DNA from: Cyanophora paradoxa
Taxonomy: Eukaryota; Glaucocystophyceae; Cyanophorales; Cyanophoraceae
Direction: 5' to 3'
DNA: 64,000 nt
Assembly: GCA_004431415.1 (NCBI GenBank)
Contig: QPMI01000408.1
Span: 992,001 to 1,056,000 of the forward strand
Shown here: piece by piece, positions 22,963-37,900 of the stretch
Layout of the letters: every line of letters begins with the position of its first letter
Position numbering within the stretch: position 1 is the stretch's first letter
Program-made: the position numbers and the translations under genes
The notes under the pieces: generated by a model
What the model was told of the DNA's origin: nothing
Databases searched by the model: none
The model's input: the letters and a program-made list of their open reading frames with translations, nothing else

Positions 22963-25900
22963 TCCGGGCGAGCGAGAGACGGGCACGCGCACGGCGCCGG
23001 CGCCGGCCACAGCAGCAGCCTGCGCTCGTCCGGCGGGCTTGGGTCCCACGCCGGCTCAGGCCGCCCCGCGGGCCACCACGACCGCCCGCACCTCCGGCGC
23101 CACCCCCTCGCCGAGTCCTACCCGCAGGTCCGCCCCGCTGTGCCCTACACTACGATAGCCGACTGCAGCTATAATTATATAGCCCACCTCATCTAATCTA
23201 ATATTGATGAGTAACGCAGCTGAACTGGATGCCGGCGGAGTCGCTGCGGAAGCGGAGGGCGTACTCGCAGCACGTCTCGCGCCGCCTCCGCTCCGGCCAC
23301 ACCGTCGAGCTCCACTACGACCACGCGGTCCGCCCCGCTTTACTTTGCCTCTCTCGTCTTCTGGCGCTGGCGCTGCAGCTGACCGCGAGCCCCGCCTCCG
23401 CCTCCGTCTCCGCCTCCGCCCCCGCCTCCGCCTCGCCCGTGGACAGGTCCGCCCGAGGCCGCCGCGGCCGCGCGCCTTCGAAACCGAAATTTGACGCTCG
23501 CCCCGCCCCCGCCCCCGCCCCCGCCCCCGCCGCCGCCTCGCCCACGCCTCAGGTCCCGCGGGAGAACGTCCACAACCTGGACCACGACGCGGCCGTCGAG
23601 TCCGTGCTCTGCATGGACGGCGCCCTGCACGTCGCCGTCGCCGAGCGCAAGGCCGCCGAGCGCCTCGCCCGCATGCCCCGCGGCACGTTCCTGGTCCGCA
23701 TCCGCGGCCGTTCTTCGTTCTTCTCGTCCCGGTCCGTCCGGGCCGACGTCGGGCCTGACGCGGCGCCGGCGCTCCGCCCTCTCAGGTCGGGAGCGACGCC
23801 TGGCGGTGCACGGACGGGTCGGGGGAGTCGGGCCCGATCTACCGCCAGCTGCTCGAGGCGATCACGACGCGGGGCGGCGTCACCCTCTTCACGCGCCCCG
23901 CCGCCGCGCTCGACCTGTGGGAGCACCTCGACTTGCGCTACAACGTCGTGCGTGTTCTTGCTTGCCACCCGCCCCCTTTCCCTCCCCCGTCTCCTCCTCC
24001 TTTCCCCCCCCTTGCCCCTTCCTGCCCCCCCCCCTCCCCTCCCCCCGCCCCCTCCCCTCTCTCCCCCCCCCATCCCTCCCCTTTCCGGCCCTCCTGCTCC
24101 CCCCCCTCCCCCCCCCCCCCCCCCCGGCCCCACCCTTTCGGAGCCCGCGAGAGTGCTCTGCATCGCTGATCGCGTACCCGGTCGGCCCGCCCCCAGACTT
24201 ACCCCGTCTTCCACGACCCGGACTCGTGCGCACGCTGAACCCCGCACCCCCTCACTTCGGCACCCCCTGACGTCCGACGGCGCAGCTTCCTGGGGAAGCT
24301 GCACCGGAAGGAGAAGTCGCCGGGCCGCTCCCTCTCGAAGGAGCGGCCCCTTCTGCACTCCGAGAAGAAGGCGGAGGTCATAAGGGTCCGCCCGCTTAAT
24401 ACAAGCTTAATCGTTAACATCGTTAACTATGTGTCTTGATTGCAGGAGCTGTCGGAGTCGCTGCGGCCGTACCTGGCCGGCAATGGGACCTTCTCCGAGC
24501 GCGAGCGGGCCGAGCTGAGGGGCATCCTTGGCGGCCTCCGGCAGAAGCACGGGCGCCAGGTGCGCGGGGCCCGGGCCCATGGCCAGGTCCAGGCGGCCGT
24601 TCGAGTCTCTAGTCGAAATTTATAATATCAAAGTTCATAATATTCTGGGGCGCGAGGCCTCTGCCGAGCTCTTACGCTCTGGGGCCGCTCTGAGCATGCG
24701 TGCGCGCGCGCGCAGCTGCGGTGGGGCTGGGACGACATTGAGGACGCGTTCGACGACCTCGCGGACTGGATCGACGACCTCGGCGGCAAATACGAGTGCG
24801 CCGCCACGCGCACGATACATGTCTAGAGCGAATAGATAGATGCAACAACAACGGAATATTTAATCCGAAGACAACGCGTTAAGATTTAATTTCAGAGTAC
24901 CGGAATCCGTCGGCGGCGCTGACGCGCGCCGACGCCGCCGCGCAGCGTGACCGTGGAGGCGAAGGTCTCGTACAACATCTTCACGGGACAGGTGGGCGTG
25001 GACATCCCCGGCATAACCGACGTCATCTCGCGCCTCCGGAACCGCCTCGCGTCCAAGTCGTGGAACAACAACGGGTTTAACTACGGTCCGCCGTGCCCGT
25101 CTCCGAATTCGAATTCGAATTCGAAGACCCGCTCCTGGATACATACACGTGCACTCCGCGTCGCGATCATCCTGACGCTGGCGGCGTGTGCGGCGCGCGC
25201 AGACCCGGAGACTCGAAGCGCGCTTAAGCCAATCGACATCCTCGGTTCGTGCACGCTGTCTCCTATTTCGCTCGACACGCCCTAGGCCCTAGGCCACGCC
25301 TCGCCACGCCACGCCACGCTTCGCTCGGCGCCGACCGCCGACTCCAGGCGGCGAGACGGAGGTTGTCCACTTCTTCTGCCACAACTGCTTGTGCGCGCCC
25401 CGCGCCCCGCCGCTCCGCCCTGCTCCGCTCCTCTCCGCTCCTCGTCCGCTCTTGTCTCACCGCCCGGCCCCCAGCGTGGTGATGAACCCCGGGCAAATCG
25501 AGATATCGGTCAAGGCAACCGTCACCGTCGACCTCACAGACTTCACGAACCTGGTCGGTCCTCCGCGGCGCTGCGTTGCATGCATGTGTTGACGGCGTCG
25601 GCGTCCGCCCCGCCCCGCAGCTCGGCGTCTCGCTCTCGGAGTTCAAGATGGTTTTCAAGGCCGAGGCGAGCTCGAGCGAGTGCCGCTCGCTCTTGCAATC
25701 CCCTGCGCGTCGCTCACTCGGCTCTTCTTCGCAGTCCGGGGCCGGCGCCGGCGTGACGGTCCGCCTGGCGCCGCAGGAGGAGGTCGACATGCTCGTCCAG
25801 ATGCAGGCGGGCTCCCTCCGCACGCGCCCGCGCGCGCCCTCGAAGCCGTCGCCCGCTCACGCCGGCGCCGCGCAGGACGACCTGCTCACCAACCTGGAGC

Positions 25901-28900
25901 TCGAGTCGCTCGCGAACAACTACATCGAGGCGCTCGAGCAGAACGCCACCGCCGTCGAGGACCAGGAGTGCGCATGCGCAATCTGTCGGAAATTGCAGGA
26001 AATTCGAGTCCGCTGACGGCGGCGGCGGCGCAGGGCGGAGCTGGAGAAGCACCGCGCCGCGAACAGCGGGGCGGACCGGCCAATCGCGGCGCCCGTCAAC
26101 GCGCCGGCCGTCACGCGCGCGGGCTCGCGCAACGGGAAGCCGGTGCAGCGCACGCGGCGCGTGCAGCGGACCAGAAACCGAGCCGCCACGCGCACCCCCA
26201 AGCCCGTGAAGGGCCAGGTCGCCGGAGGTGCTTTTCCGAATTGACTTCCGAATTCTTGATTGATTAGCGCGCCCCGTCTTCCTTCCCGCCTCACGCTCGA
26301 TCCCGAACGACCCGAAGGCCTCGCGCCCAAGAAGCAGAAAGAGTCGGCGGTGGCCTGCGACCCGAAGTGCGCTCTCCGTCGCGCGCCGCGAGCCGCCGGC
26401 GCCGCCGGCTCACCCGCGCCCCCGGCCGCGGCCCGCAGCGAGATCGAGTGCTCCGTAAAAGTGCTCGACAAGTGGATCATGCTCGGCCCCGTCCCCGTCC
26501 GCATCACCGGGTGCGCTTTTATTATTCGATCATGATTCCTTCTGTATTCGATTCTCATTTATTCATTAAGCTTCTGTGATTGATTTCTTCTTAACGGCGA
26601 TTCTAACGGACTCCGTTGGATCCGTGGCCAGGTACCTCTTCATCGACCTCGACACGACGTTCACCGCGGGTGACCCGTACATCATGACGTGCGCCGGCTC
26701 CCAACTTCAACCAAATGAGCCCCAAACTAGATTAGATTATCCGGCGCTAAACAAGCTCCTGCAAATACTGAGCCGGGGCGAATACTCCCAACCTTGACCA
26801 AATGAGATACAAATTAAATTAGATTAGCCGGCGTTAATCTAACGCCCCCGGGCAGGTTCGACCCCGTCGTCTTCGCGGGGCTCGAGGTCGGCTTCAAGTA
26901 CACTTCGGAGGACGGCTGGAACCCCGTCACGTGCGCCCCTCTAATCTTCTAAATCAATCTTCGTGCGCTTTCGAGTTTGAAGTGGCGCTGGCTGACGCCC
27001 TCCCTTCCTCCCTCCCTCCCTCCCTCCCTCCCTCCCTCCCAGGGACTTCTACTATGAGGTGCTTAAGCTTGTGCCTGCGCCTGCCCAGCCGCGGGCTTCG
27101 TCCGTGCCCTGCCTCCGCCTGCGTCTGTCTGAGCTCGAGCGGCGCAGGCGCACTTCCCGAATCCCCAGTTCACCGTTCCCCGCCAGCGCGGCGAAATCTT
27201 GCTCTTGTGCGAACGCAGACATCGATCCCCGTCCATTTCGATCCGCTGATCCGCGACCGCGCCCGTTGGCGGCGGCGCCGCGCAGCCTCAAGACGGGGGC
27301 GAAGCTGAAGCTCTTCGACCTCGTCGGCCCCCGCTTCATCATCGGCCCGAAAGTGAACCTGACGATCGACCTGCCCACGCCGTGCGCGCCCACGAAAGCT
27401 CGAGCTCGCCACGTAGCCCGCGCTGACGGGCGCGCGACCGAGAGCAGGCGCTGCAAGGACCCGACCCGGATCCCCGCAGACGAGCTGGACTACTCGTGCG
27501 CGAATCGCGCGCGATGTTGATTCGTGGACTCGCCTTGTTCTACACTTCTAACCGCCCTGCTTCGCTTCCAGGCACCACTTCGCGGAAATCTCCATCGACA
27601 TCGGTGCGGCACGCCCGCGCAATTCCCTCTGCCGCTCGGGGGCTGACCGGCACGCGCCCGACGGCGCAGGCCTGACGCCGGCGATCGGAGTGGAGGCAGA
27701 GCTCGCCTTCGAAACGCCATCCATCGACCTGGAGCTTCTGACGATCCCGGAGCTCAAATTCTCCGTCGCCAATGTCCGCACTCTCTGCTCACGCTCATCG
27801 CGACGGCCCTCTCCTGGCCCCTCACGCGTTTTGCTAATTTTAGATCAAGTACGACTTCGAGTTGTACACGTTCTACTTCGGGAGCCGTCCGCTGTGGAAC
27901 TGGTGCGAGCCGAGCCGGGCCGCGTATGCCGAATCGGGCCACGCGCGCTCTGAACGGCGCGCGCGCTCGCGCCCGCGCAGGTGCGTGCGGGTGGAACCGG
28001 ACGAGGCCCCCGCGCCCACCGTCGGCATCACTGGCGTCGAGCTCAGCACGGGCCGAATCCTCATGGCGAGTCGACTCCCTTCGCCAGGATTTCACGTGGA
28101 CGCATTCCGTGTTCTTCCTCTCACTCATACCGCACGCGCGCTTTTGCATTCGACAGGGCCGGCCTGCGGTCCTTGAGGCGATGCAGAGTGCGCGATCCAT
28201 GGCCATCCATGCTCAGCCCTCGCTGTGTATGTTTGAATTGATTTCGCTCATGCCACGGCAGCCGCTGGCGACAAGCTGCTCTATCACAAGTGGGAGACGA
28301 ACGCCGACGTCAACATCGAGGAGCTGTGTGGCGGGCGGATGTCTTGCCAGCTCCGTGCGTCGCGTCGATCCGTCTCCTTCTCCAGTGCCTGTACTCACGT
28401 CAGCCTTTTTCGCAAACCAGGCTTCCCCACGGCGGGTCAGTGCACGTGCCTGCCACCGAACCGGCCCGCTAATGCATGGCATTACCCTCAAACACGCCCG
28501 TGCAGGAACGTTCTGGATCAAGATCACGATGTTCGGCCGGAACGAGATCTCGGCGAGCGCGCAGACCACGTTCAACGTCGAGAACGACAAGTACTGGCTC
28601 GCCATCCTCGGCCGTGCGCGCCCCCTTCATTAATATTCGTCCCCTCTGCTGCTCTCGCGCGAGATGAAACTGACTTCGACGTACTCCGCGGCCACTCGGC
28701 CCCGCAGAGGTGGACCGGATGCTGGTGATGAACGCCCTGACGCTGCAGCCGTCGTCCAACGCCACCTTCGACGTCCGCTTCTTCGGTGTCTCCGTCGTCC
28801 AGTGCGCTCTTTCTTAATGAACATAGGAAGAATTAATATCTAAAAGTACGATGAGCTGACTAAGATATCTGCTTTGCCCGCAGCGAGTCCGTGCTTCCGG

Positions 28901-31900
28901 TGCTCTTCATGCCGTCCATCGGCGCCGACTATACAGGTCTGATCCGGCGGCGCCGACCCGCCCCTGCTTTTGCTTGACGTGAACCTGACTCCGGCGCTTG
29001 CACATATACAGGCATCCCCCAGCCGCTGTGGTGAGGGCTGATATCGAGCGCGAGCCCCGCAGCCGCACTGCGGCAGCCGCAGCCGCAGTGCCTCCAGATC
29101 TGCGATCGCGGCAATTCTTAGCCCCCCGCGCCCCCGCGCGCAGGTGGTGGGTCCTCTCCGAGAAGAGCAACGACACGCGCTACATCGAGCGCAACATGGC
29201 GCTCCCGTTCGAGCGGTGCCCGCCCTTTGCGACGTCGACGCCGACGCGCCTCCATCCACTCTGACCGCCCGCGATCGCGCGGCAGGTTCGGCATTCGGAG
29301 CGCGTACCTGTACGCGTACTTCGAGAGCGGTGACTTCAACGAGACCTACGCCGCGCCCGTCTACCGCTTTGAGATCGCATGTGCGTATGCGCTGTGCCGC
29401 CCGCGCCGTTCGCGCCTTCACTCTGGTTTGCTCTGCTTGACTGAGAGCCGCGCAGCGACGGCGCCGGCGCCGCCCAGGGCCATCCTCAGGAGCCCGGCGT
29501 ACTGGGGGGAGTTCGCGACAATCGACGCCTACGTGGCGCCGTCGGCGGGAGCGGCCGTGCCGACGGAGTTCCAGTGGCGCTTCAACTCGGCGCCGGTCTC
29601 TGCCACAGGCGGCGCGACGTTCATGCGCCGCTTCTGCGCCGTGGGGCAGCACAGCGTCCAGATCGCGGCCGCCAACTTCGTCGGGACGTCCGAGGCGACG
29701 AGCACGATCGTGGTGCAGAGCAAGCCGCCGCCCAACGTCGACATCGTCTACTCGGCGACGCCGGCGCTGCTGAAGAAGCGCAACCCCGCCTGCCCCGAGG
29801 GAACGCTCTGCGCCGTCCAGTGGGTGCGCAAGCGCGGAGCCCGCGAGCTGCGCGAAATTCGACTCTGACGGGGCGATTTTCGCGGTGCGAAGGTGCCGTT
29901 CCTGCAGTACTCGTACACGGTCAACTTCGGCGTCGAGAGCCTCGTGGGCGTCGCGCCCGTCTCGTGGGACATCAGCTTCGGGGACGGCGAGACGCTCTCG
30001 GTCTCCAGGGCCGAGCGCTACCAGGCGGAGTTCAACGAGGAGGACTACTGCGGCCCGCAGTTCGAGTCGCACTCGGGGACGCACGACTACGACGCGTACG
30101 GCGCGCGCACATTCGCGGCGAAGGCCACCAACGTCGCTGGCGACAACACGGGCGTCCGCCCGTGGAGCGTCGCCGCCCCGCCGCACGGCCTCAAGATCTT
30201 CGCGATCGGCAGCCTCACGCTTTGGGGCACCGAGGTCCCCGCCGGTCGCAGCTACGACGCCACTCTGTTCAGAGTGGACACGAGCCCCAGATACGACGGC
30301 ATAACCCCGCCCATCGTCAAAGGGACGTGGGCAAACAGTGCGCCTCTAGATCTCTTTCTTCGATCTCTAATAGGAACTTTTTTTTTCGCTTCCGATCTCT
30401 CTACATGCGTCGCGATTCCTGATACTCCTGGCCAGACGTCGCGACCGGTGGAGGGACCACGACGCCAGTCTGCAACAGGGGCGAATGGGGGATCCAGTGC
30501 TTCCAAGAACTGACGCCAACGTGGACTGCGTACTACAAGTTCACGGTGACCCTCGAGACGCAGAAGGTCGGCGACACGTCCTTCACGGTATCCCACGATC
30601 GGTACCTGATGGGCGTGCCGGACTGGTGGTGGCCCGACGTTCTGATCGACACCGGGCTGTACTCTAACCGGCCGCTCGCCTACACGAACCTCTTCCGGAC
30701 CTCGACGACCTTCGGGTCTCCCGGGAACGCCCCGGCCTTCGTGCAGGGCCGCTGCATCGCCGCCGCGGGCTGCACGGCCGGCCTCCTCGAGACGACCGAG
30801 CGGCTGCGGCTCACGCGGGCGGGCGTCGCGGGGGCCCAGTACGGCGGCATCTTCTTCCCCCCGGTGACTTGGGAGGCGGTCATCGCCAACCAGTTCCGGT
30901 TCGACGCCGAGGTGCGCGCGCGCAGTCCGGCAGAATTCGAATTTGGACTTTGCCGCGACACGGTTTTCAAATATGCATTTGCAGGTTTCGATGGGCTCCG
31001 ACACGCCCGGGGGCGGCGGCGTCATCCTCGGCTACGGGCTCCGCACCACGTCGAGATCCGCGGACCGCGCCCTCTTCGTGCAGGGCATCGGCTACCTGCC
31101 CACCGCTGGCGTCAGCGTCGTCGTCCTGTCCGTGCAGCGCAAAGTCGAGCTGTACTGGCCTGGGCGGACCCTCCTCCACTCGGTCGACATCCCGGATCCG
31201 AATGGGCACGCGAGGCTGCGAGGGGACCCGGACCCCGTACCCACGCGGGTGCGCCTGAGGGTCTTCGCCGTCGACGGCACGGCCGACCGCTGCGCGTCCG
31301 TGTACGTCGAGGACATCACTGCTGTGGACTGCAAGGTCCTCCCGAACTGGGCACCCAAGCGCGACTGGGTCTTCGCCGTCTCCGGGTTCACCGGCTACGC
31401 CGACGGTGCGTGCGGGCATTTGCGGACGCAGTTCGAACTGTTTGGTTTTTAATTTTACGCGCAATAACGGATCCGGACCGGACGCAGGCAACCACGTCGA
31501 CGAGATTTCGCTCCACTACGTCTTCGTCCGGGCGATCCGGGGGACCGACTCGTCCACGTTCTCGGACGCGGTTGCGCTCGTGCCGGCGACCGCCCACACG
31601 GCAACCCCCTTCATCGACGACTTCCAGTACAGCGTGGACGCCCGCACCGAGTTCCCGTCCGCGCTGCTCACCAACTCGACCCTCCACGGGGTCATGAGCG
31701 AGAGCTTCCCCTTCTGGGACACGAGCAGCGCTCTGTCCGGGCTCGGAATGCCGGGAGACAATGGCCTCTCGTTTATAAATTACATTCCCGACTCGTTTGG
31801 CGCCTGGAGCTTCTACCTCGGTGCGCGTCTAATTTCTTTCCATTCTTTATTATAGATATCGTTATCCACTATGTATCCCCCTCGCGTCCATGCGCCGCCT

Positions 31901-34900
31901 CTCGCACGAACCGAACGAATATCAATTCCACGACGGCAGACTGGGCGCGGTTCTTCCGCGTGCAATTCCTTTGGTGGGTAAACTGGGGCGGCTGCGGAGC
32001 CACCTTCGCTTTCGGAGATAACCGTGCGGTTTTGAGCTGTTTTCGTGGTATTTCGATCCGTTGCTGACCCGAACGACGCCGACAGTCGGCTCGAGTGCCG
32101 GCTACGGCATCAAGGAGCCAGCGGCGACCTACGGGCGCGTCCCTGGGCGATCCGGCCTCACGATTCAGGTGAGCATGCGCGGGTGCACGCGCATCGATGC
32201 GCACTTCTCACCGCCGTCCCATCAGCTTCGAACCTGCGGCAACGATCCTGCTGTGAACGTGTGGTGCGTGATGTGATGGCTGCTGCTTGTTTGCTGCCTC
32301 TGTTGCTGCTGCTGTGCGGACCGCACGGACCATTGACACAGCTAACTTCGAGCTCTTTACCTCGCAGGTACCCTCCGAGCGCTCCGGCCCCTTACTTCCG
32401 CGCCCCTCGCCTTCGCGACGCGAATTTCCGTGATGTGCGCCCGCTTCGGAATTGAACGGCTCGACCAATGCTCGTATCGCTAACGTCGGCATGCATGAAC
32501 AAGGTGATCGTCGACGTTCGCCCCGCGGGCAACGAGCGGGACGCGCTGCTATCGGTCTTCTGGGTGGACCAGTGGGTCGTGAAGGACCTCGTCCTCCTCG
32601 CCGTGCGCCGGATTCGAGTCCAGCAACGTTGGCCGCGGACGGCGCGGCCCGCGCCGGCGCTCAACGATTTTTCGCGCAGTGGTTCCCCAAGAAGGACTTC
32701 CAGTACAGCTTCCTGGCCGAGAACCTGCCGGAGCACGGCGGCGTCCAGGCGCTCATGTACCTCCGCATCGACCGGACGCTTTCAGGTGCGATCGGCTGCA
32801 AAGAGAGAGGTTTTATAGAGTGCAGCTAAGGGTCGCTTAACCATTATACATATTCATGCTGTCCTTTGAGTTCTGAGACGAAAAGATAGATCCAAGTTCA
32901 AGTGGAATTGATCATGGTCCACTGACGCCGAGAGCGCAGGCCCGTACGTCAACGTGTTCGAGCTGCCGTCCCCCGAGTACTACGAGTACGACACAATGAA
33001 GATCACATGGACGGTGCGTAGGGAGACCTGCGATGATGTCTGCGGCCAGAACAATAAAACGTCTGTCAACAATCTAACATGCATATGCCTGTATCCAGAC
33101 TTCTATATAGTTCACACGTAGTTAACGTTCGCGATGCCTGCCGCCAAAGCAGCTTTCACGGATATAAGGACACGAAATTCTATCGAAAATGCAGCATACC
33201 TGCTTCCTGCGAATCACAGCTGAAGCGCCGCGCAGAGCTCGTCTCCGGGCAACGTCGACATCGACCTGCTCCACCTGAGCGGCGACGTCCTCATGAACAT
33301 CGCGCGGTCGGTCCCTGTCGACGTGGCGTTCCAGGAGCTCGAGCGCTCGTGGCAGATCCCAGGCGCGCCCTCCCGCCGCTGCTGTGGCGCTGCCGGGCTG
33401 CAGCTGATCTCTGCTGCTTCGCGGGCGCAGCCGGCGTTGTCGGGAACTTTTACGTCCGCGTCAGCCGCACCGGCGAGCCTGCGGTGAAGGACGTGACGGG
33501 CACCCGCATCAACGCCCTTCCACGGAATGAGTTCGAGCTTTTCGACATCGACGTTAGGCTTCCTGAATGTGAACACGGCGGCTGATGCTTCCTGGCCAGG
33601 CTCTCGATCAGGCTCGGGGCGCAGCCGGCGGCGCCCCTTTACTCCGACGGCACGTACTGGAACGGGGCGAAGCTCGAGCTCGTTTGGACCTCCCGCACCT
33701 ACGGGATCTTCAGTATGCGCAGGCATGCTCCGGGCCAATACTCGCCAGCTGAACGCGTTGCATCGCAGCCGCGGCAGCGGGGTACAGCAACTATCGCGTC
33801 GACGTGTGGTCTGGCACGACGTTGGTGGCAACTCTGGGCCCCCCCGGATCCCCCAACCAGCTCGCCCTCGACTACTGGCTCGCCACGTCCTCGGGTGAGA
33901 GGGGCTTAATTTGGGATCAACTGTTAGAGGCTTCAGCGACGTGTTACTCACGCGGCCGCTGGGCTGGGGCCTTGCAGGCGGCCGGCTGGTGTGGACCATC
34001 CCGACTGAGTTCGTCAGCTCCGAAGGCACATCGCAAACCTTCGTGGTGAGCCTGTTCCATCCACTGTTAAGAAAGTCTGAGAAATGCACCCGCGTCAACG
34101 TCGCTCGCAGGCGAAGGTTCGGTACTCAGCCGACGCGGACCCTCAGAACACCTTCGCGGACGTCGCCGTCAAAATCGGCCGACGAAGACGTGCCCGATGC
34201 CGCTTCCATTCCCATTTTCAATTTCCGAAACGGGCCCGCATCTCACGAGGGAACCCGCAGTGACATCGCTCTCCGCTTCGTCGTCGGTCGCTGGGACGAC
34301 GTTGAACGAGCCCGGGAGCTCGGTCCCCGTCTCCGTCTCCGGGGCCTTCTGGTCCTCCTTCTCGTACAGGGGGCTCCGCATCGACGTGCTCTCGAGCGCG
34401 ACGCAGCAAGTCATCCGGGAGAACGAGCTCGCGGCCGCCTTGACAGCGGCTCAGATCTCCGCCAGCGCAGTCAGCGGCGTTGGGTTCACGTGGACCGTGC
34501 CCACGAGCCTCACGTCCACGCTCTCCTGCGGCGCCGTCCGCGACTTGAGCCTGCGTGCGTCCTGGACGCCGACGAACGCGCTCGACGTGGACGGCGTCAA
34601 GGCCGCTTCGGTGCCCGTCCGCGTCGGTGTGAGGGACGGTGCGCGCGCGCAGCTGTGGCCACCCCGGCCCGACCGGGCGACGGTACCGGTCCTTCTCGCT
34701 GTCCCTGAGAAGACGCTCCGATCCCGCGCAGTGCCCTCGCTGCTTCTGGACGCACCGTCTCCAGCCGCTATCTATCATGATGATCTCATTCCGATCACGT
34801 GGCGCAACACACGCAGCTGCGGCCGTGCGTTAGCTCTGCTAGACTTCACTCCGCCCTGCATTGTGCTGTGCCCTCGCCGAGGCCGACCGCAGAGACGACG

Positions 34901-37900
34901 ACGTACTCGCTGGTGTTCACGGACCCGTCGAACCCGAGCACAACCTGCTCGATTGTTGTGAACAACGCGGTCCCCTCCGTCAACACGCGCAACCTGCGGT
35001 GGGACGAGGCCGTCGCGTGTGCAGCCATCGACAACATCCCCTCCTGCACACGGGACAAGGTTTTGCAGGTGCGCTTTGATTTCTCGCGCCCAGTCTTCTG
35101 CAGATCAGGTTGTCCTGACACACGCTGCGGTAGATGATGGTCACGACCGTGTACCAAGGCAAGACGTACCCGAGCAATAGCGTGAGCGTGAAGCTGACAA
35201 AGATCAAGCGGAAGACGCCCCCCCCCCTCGTCCTTCGGGGCGCGTCGAACGCCGACTACCAGTCTGTGTCAAACATATTCTTCAGTTATAGCGGGGAGGG
35301 CTTCTACCCGTTCAAGAGGTACTCCGTATCCTGGATTACCAGCCACTGCGAGAGTGCGTGTTGTTCCAAAACGCCAGCGGGTGCTAAATTCATCCGCCCG
35401 TGACGCTCTCGTCCGCAGTGGAGATGGCGTACACGATCTCCATGACAAACGTCGCCAATGCGGCAGAGACGTGCACTGTAAATTTGGCGAGTGCGGATGG
35501 GAGGAAGGGCGGAACATACGAACTTCAACCCAGCAATCTCTGGTCTCAGTGCACTTGGCTCAACCATTTCACTTGGCCGTTTGGTTGGTTCACCCCGCCA
35601 ATCAGGACAGCAACGGTACGTGGATTGTGCATGTGAAATCACAAGCTCTGCATTTGCTCGAAGCTGAATACTCTGCTGAAAACGCAGTTCCGCGTAAACA
35701 TGACCTATTACGGCATTCCTGTTTCCTCGGGAACGATCAACTACTTGATCTTCAAGCCGAGACGTGCGTTGCATTTCAGCGCGAATTCTATCCGAACGCG
35801 CCCTACCCATGGCCAGAGCGCGAGTCCTGATCATGATCCCCGCGCAGCGAGCTCTCTGCAAGTTAAAAGCGCATCCCCAGAAAGCATCAACGTCGGCTCG
35901 ACGGTATCGCTCACGTACACAAGCGACACAGGATCCTTCCGTGCGCGGCCAACTGCAATCTGATGACGCATTTCGCGAATTCGAGCGCGTGCTTTCTCGC
36001 TGACTGCGGGCGGGCGGCAGCGTACACTGCCGTGAAGGTCTTCTTCGTGTACAGATGCTTACAGTGGAACGGTTACATGTCGGAAATAGTCGATTGCCGC
36101 ACGAGCCCGGAGTATCCGCAGCAGATTGGGCCGTCGGCGGGCTTGGTGCAGTCCCTGGCTGGCTGCACGTCTGGCTCTACCTGCAGTATCTCATTCCGGG
36201 TCAGCCTTCGGCGCCCTCGTCCGCTGAGGTTTCTTCGCGAATTTAACTTCCTGCACGCCAGGTCAACGGAGGCTTCCCGAGCATGTCGAGCATACAGGTG
36301 GAGGCGTGGGCGGGACTGGCGTACCAAGTCCGCGTGTGTCTCGGTGCGCGGCGACGCAAGGGAAGCATCGGGCGCCTCTCCCGACGCGTCGCTAATTCGG
36401 ACCTCTCTTTGCAGACTACGTCGACCGGTCGCCGACCGACAACCCATGGGTAGCCAGCACCCCGGCAGAAGTCATGAGTTATGGTGGCTCTGTCAACGTG
36501 CTGGGCAACTGCTGGCCCGTTTCCACGTCCTACAGCGCCCGTCGGCACATCCTGGAGTCGCTCGGGCGCGAGCTCCCGCCCTCCCCGGCTCGCCTCCGGG
36601 GCCTGAAGCAGGCGTCCGGGGACCTCTGGATCGAGGCGTCAACGCAAGAGCCGTTCGTTGGAGAGCCGGTGACGTTCACGGCCCGCTACAACGCGAATGC
36701 GCTCAGCGGCTACTCTTTCTTCTGGGTGCGATCGCGCCTCGTTCTGCATGCAAATTCGACGGTCTGCACTGCACGTTCGCTTATTTCCTGCGCAGGAGCT
36801 CGATATCGGTGGAGCGACCGCGGTGGGGACGACCGCTGTTTTCACGTTCACCTCTCCGGGCGTGGCCTCTGTGATTCTCCAGGCGTCCAAGGCGAACGCG
36901 CAGGACCCGACCGTGCAGGACGAGCTGTACGCGTTCTTGACCGTCGAGAGCCGCAGTGCGTCACTCATGCGCTGAATTCGCCTTCTGTTTTCTGCTCGTT
37001 TGACCGCATTCTGCCTGCAGGCCGCCCCGCAGGCACGACCATTACAGAGAGCAACCTCCTGCCCTCGACCTACACCGGTGCGCCGACGAAGCCGCCGACT
37101 CTCACTGCCTCCAGCCCGGAGGTCCTCGCGACGGTGCGCCTAGAGCTCGAGCCGCCCCTGCAGCTTATCGCGCATGCCCTCCGCGACCGCTGAGACGGGA
37201 GCGTCGCGATCGCCAGGGCAAGGTCTTGGTGGGACTCGCGACGGGGATCACGGTGACCGGCCCAGACGTGGTCGAGGCGTGCAGCGACACGCCCGCCTCG
37301 TTCCGCTTCGCCTCAGTGGCCAATGCGTCCATTGCCTACCCGGTCACGCTTCGCGTCGCGTTCGGCGACGGCTCGCCCGATGAGACGCGGACCGTCACCA
37401 ACGCCGCTGCCTGGCCCGCGGCCGTCGTGCTCAAGTCGTTCGGCAGCACTGGCACCTACAAGGTAGACGTCGCAGCGAGCAACAGCGCCGGTCAGACGGC
37501 CTCCGCTTTCTACGTGACATCCATTGCGGGGCCGCCCCGCGGGCTCAGCGCGAACATCTCGAGCTCCGTCATTCGCACCGGGCAGAACGTGACGGTCACC
37601 GCATCGCGCACGGCTGGATGCGGCCCGGTGCAGTACTGGGTGCGCTCCGCTTCGAGTGTGAAGCATCTATAGCTTCTTCGTAAACACTCACGTTTGTTCT
37701 CTTAGGTCGACTGGGGAGAGCTTGTGGCCCCGGAGACGGTGCGATTCTATATTTTCTGTCGCTTTGCCGCTCTGAGTCTCACACTCTCGTGCACGTAGTT
37801 CTTGCTGACGAGCAGCGGCGTGCACTCCTACCAAGCTTACGGTCAGATGAACCTCACTCTAAAGGCCATCTCGACTGAGGTGCGCGCGGCCCGAAACATC

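Noticed and set aside
24947-25285. Signal-peptide-like [17 protein letters not shown] as the start of a separate gene
   Set aside because: It lies in what reads as an intron between exons ending NNNGFNYG and beginning PETRSALKP, and a better signal peptide with in-frame exons exists at 22462.
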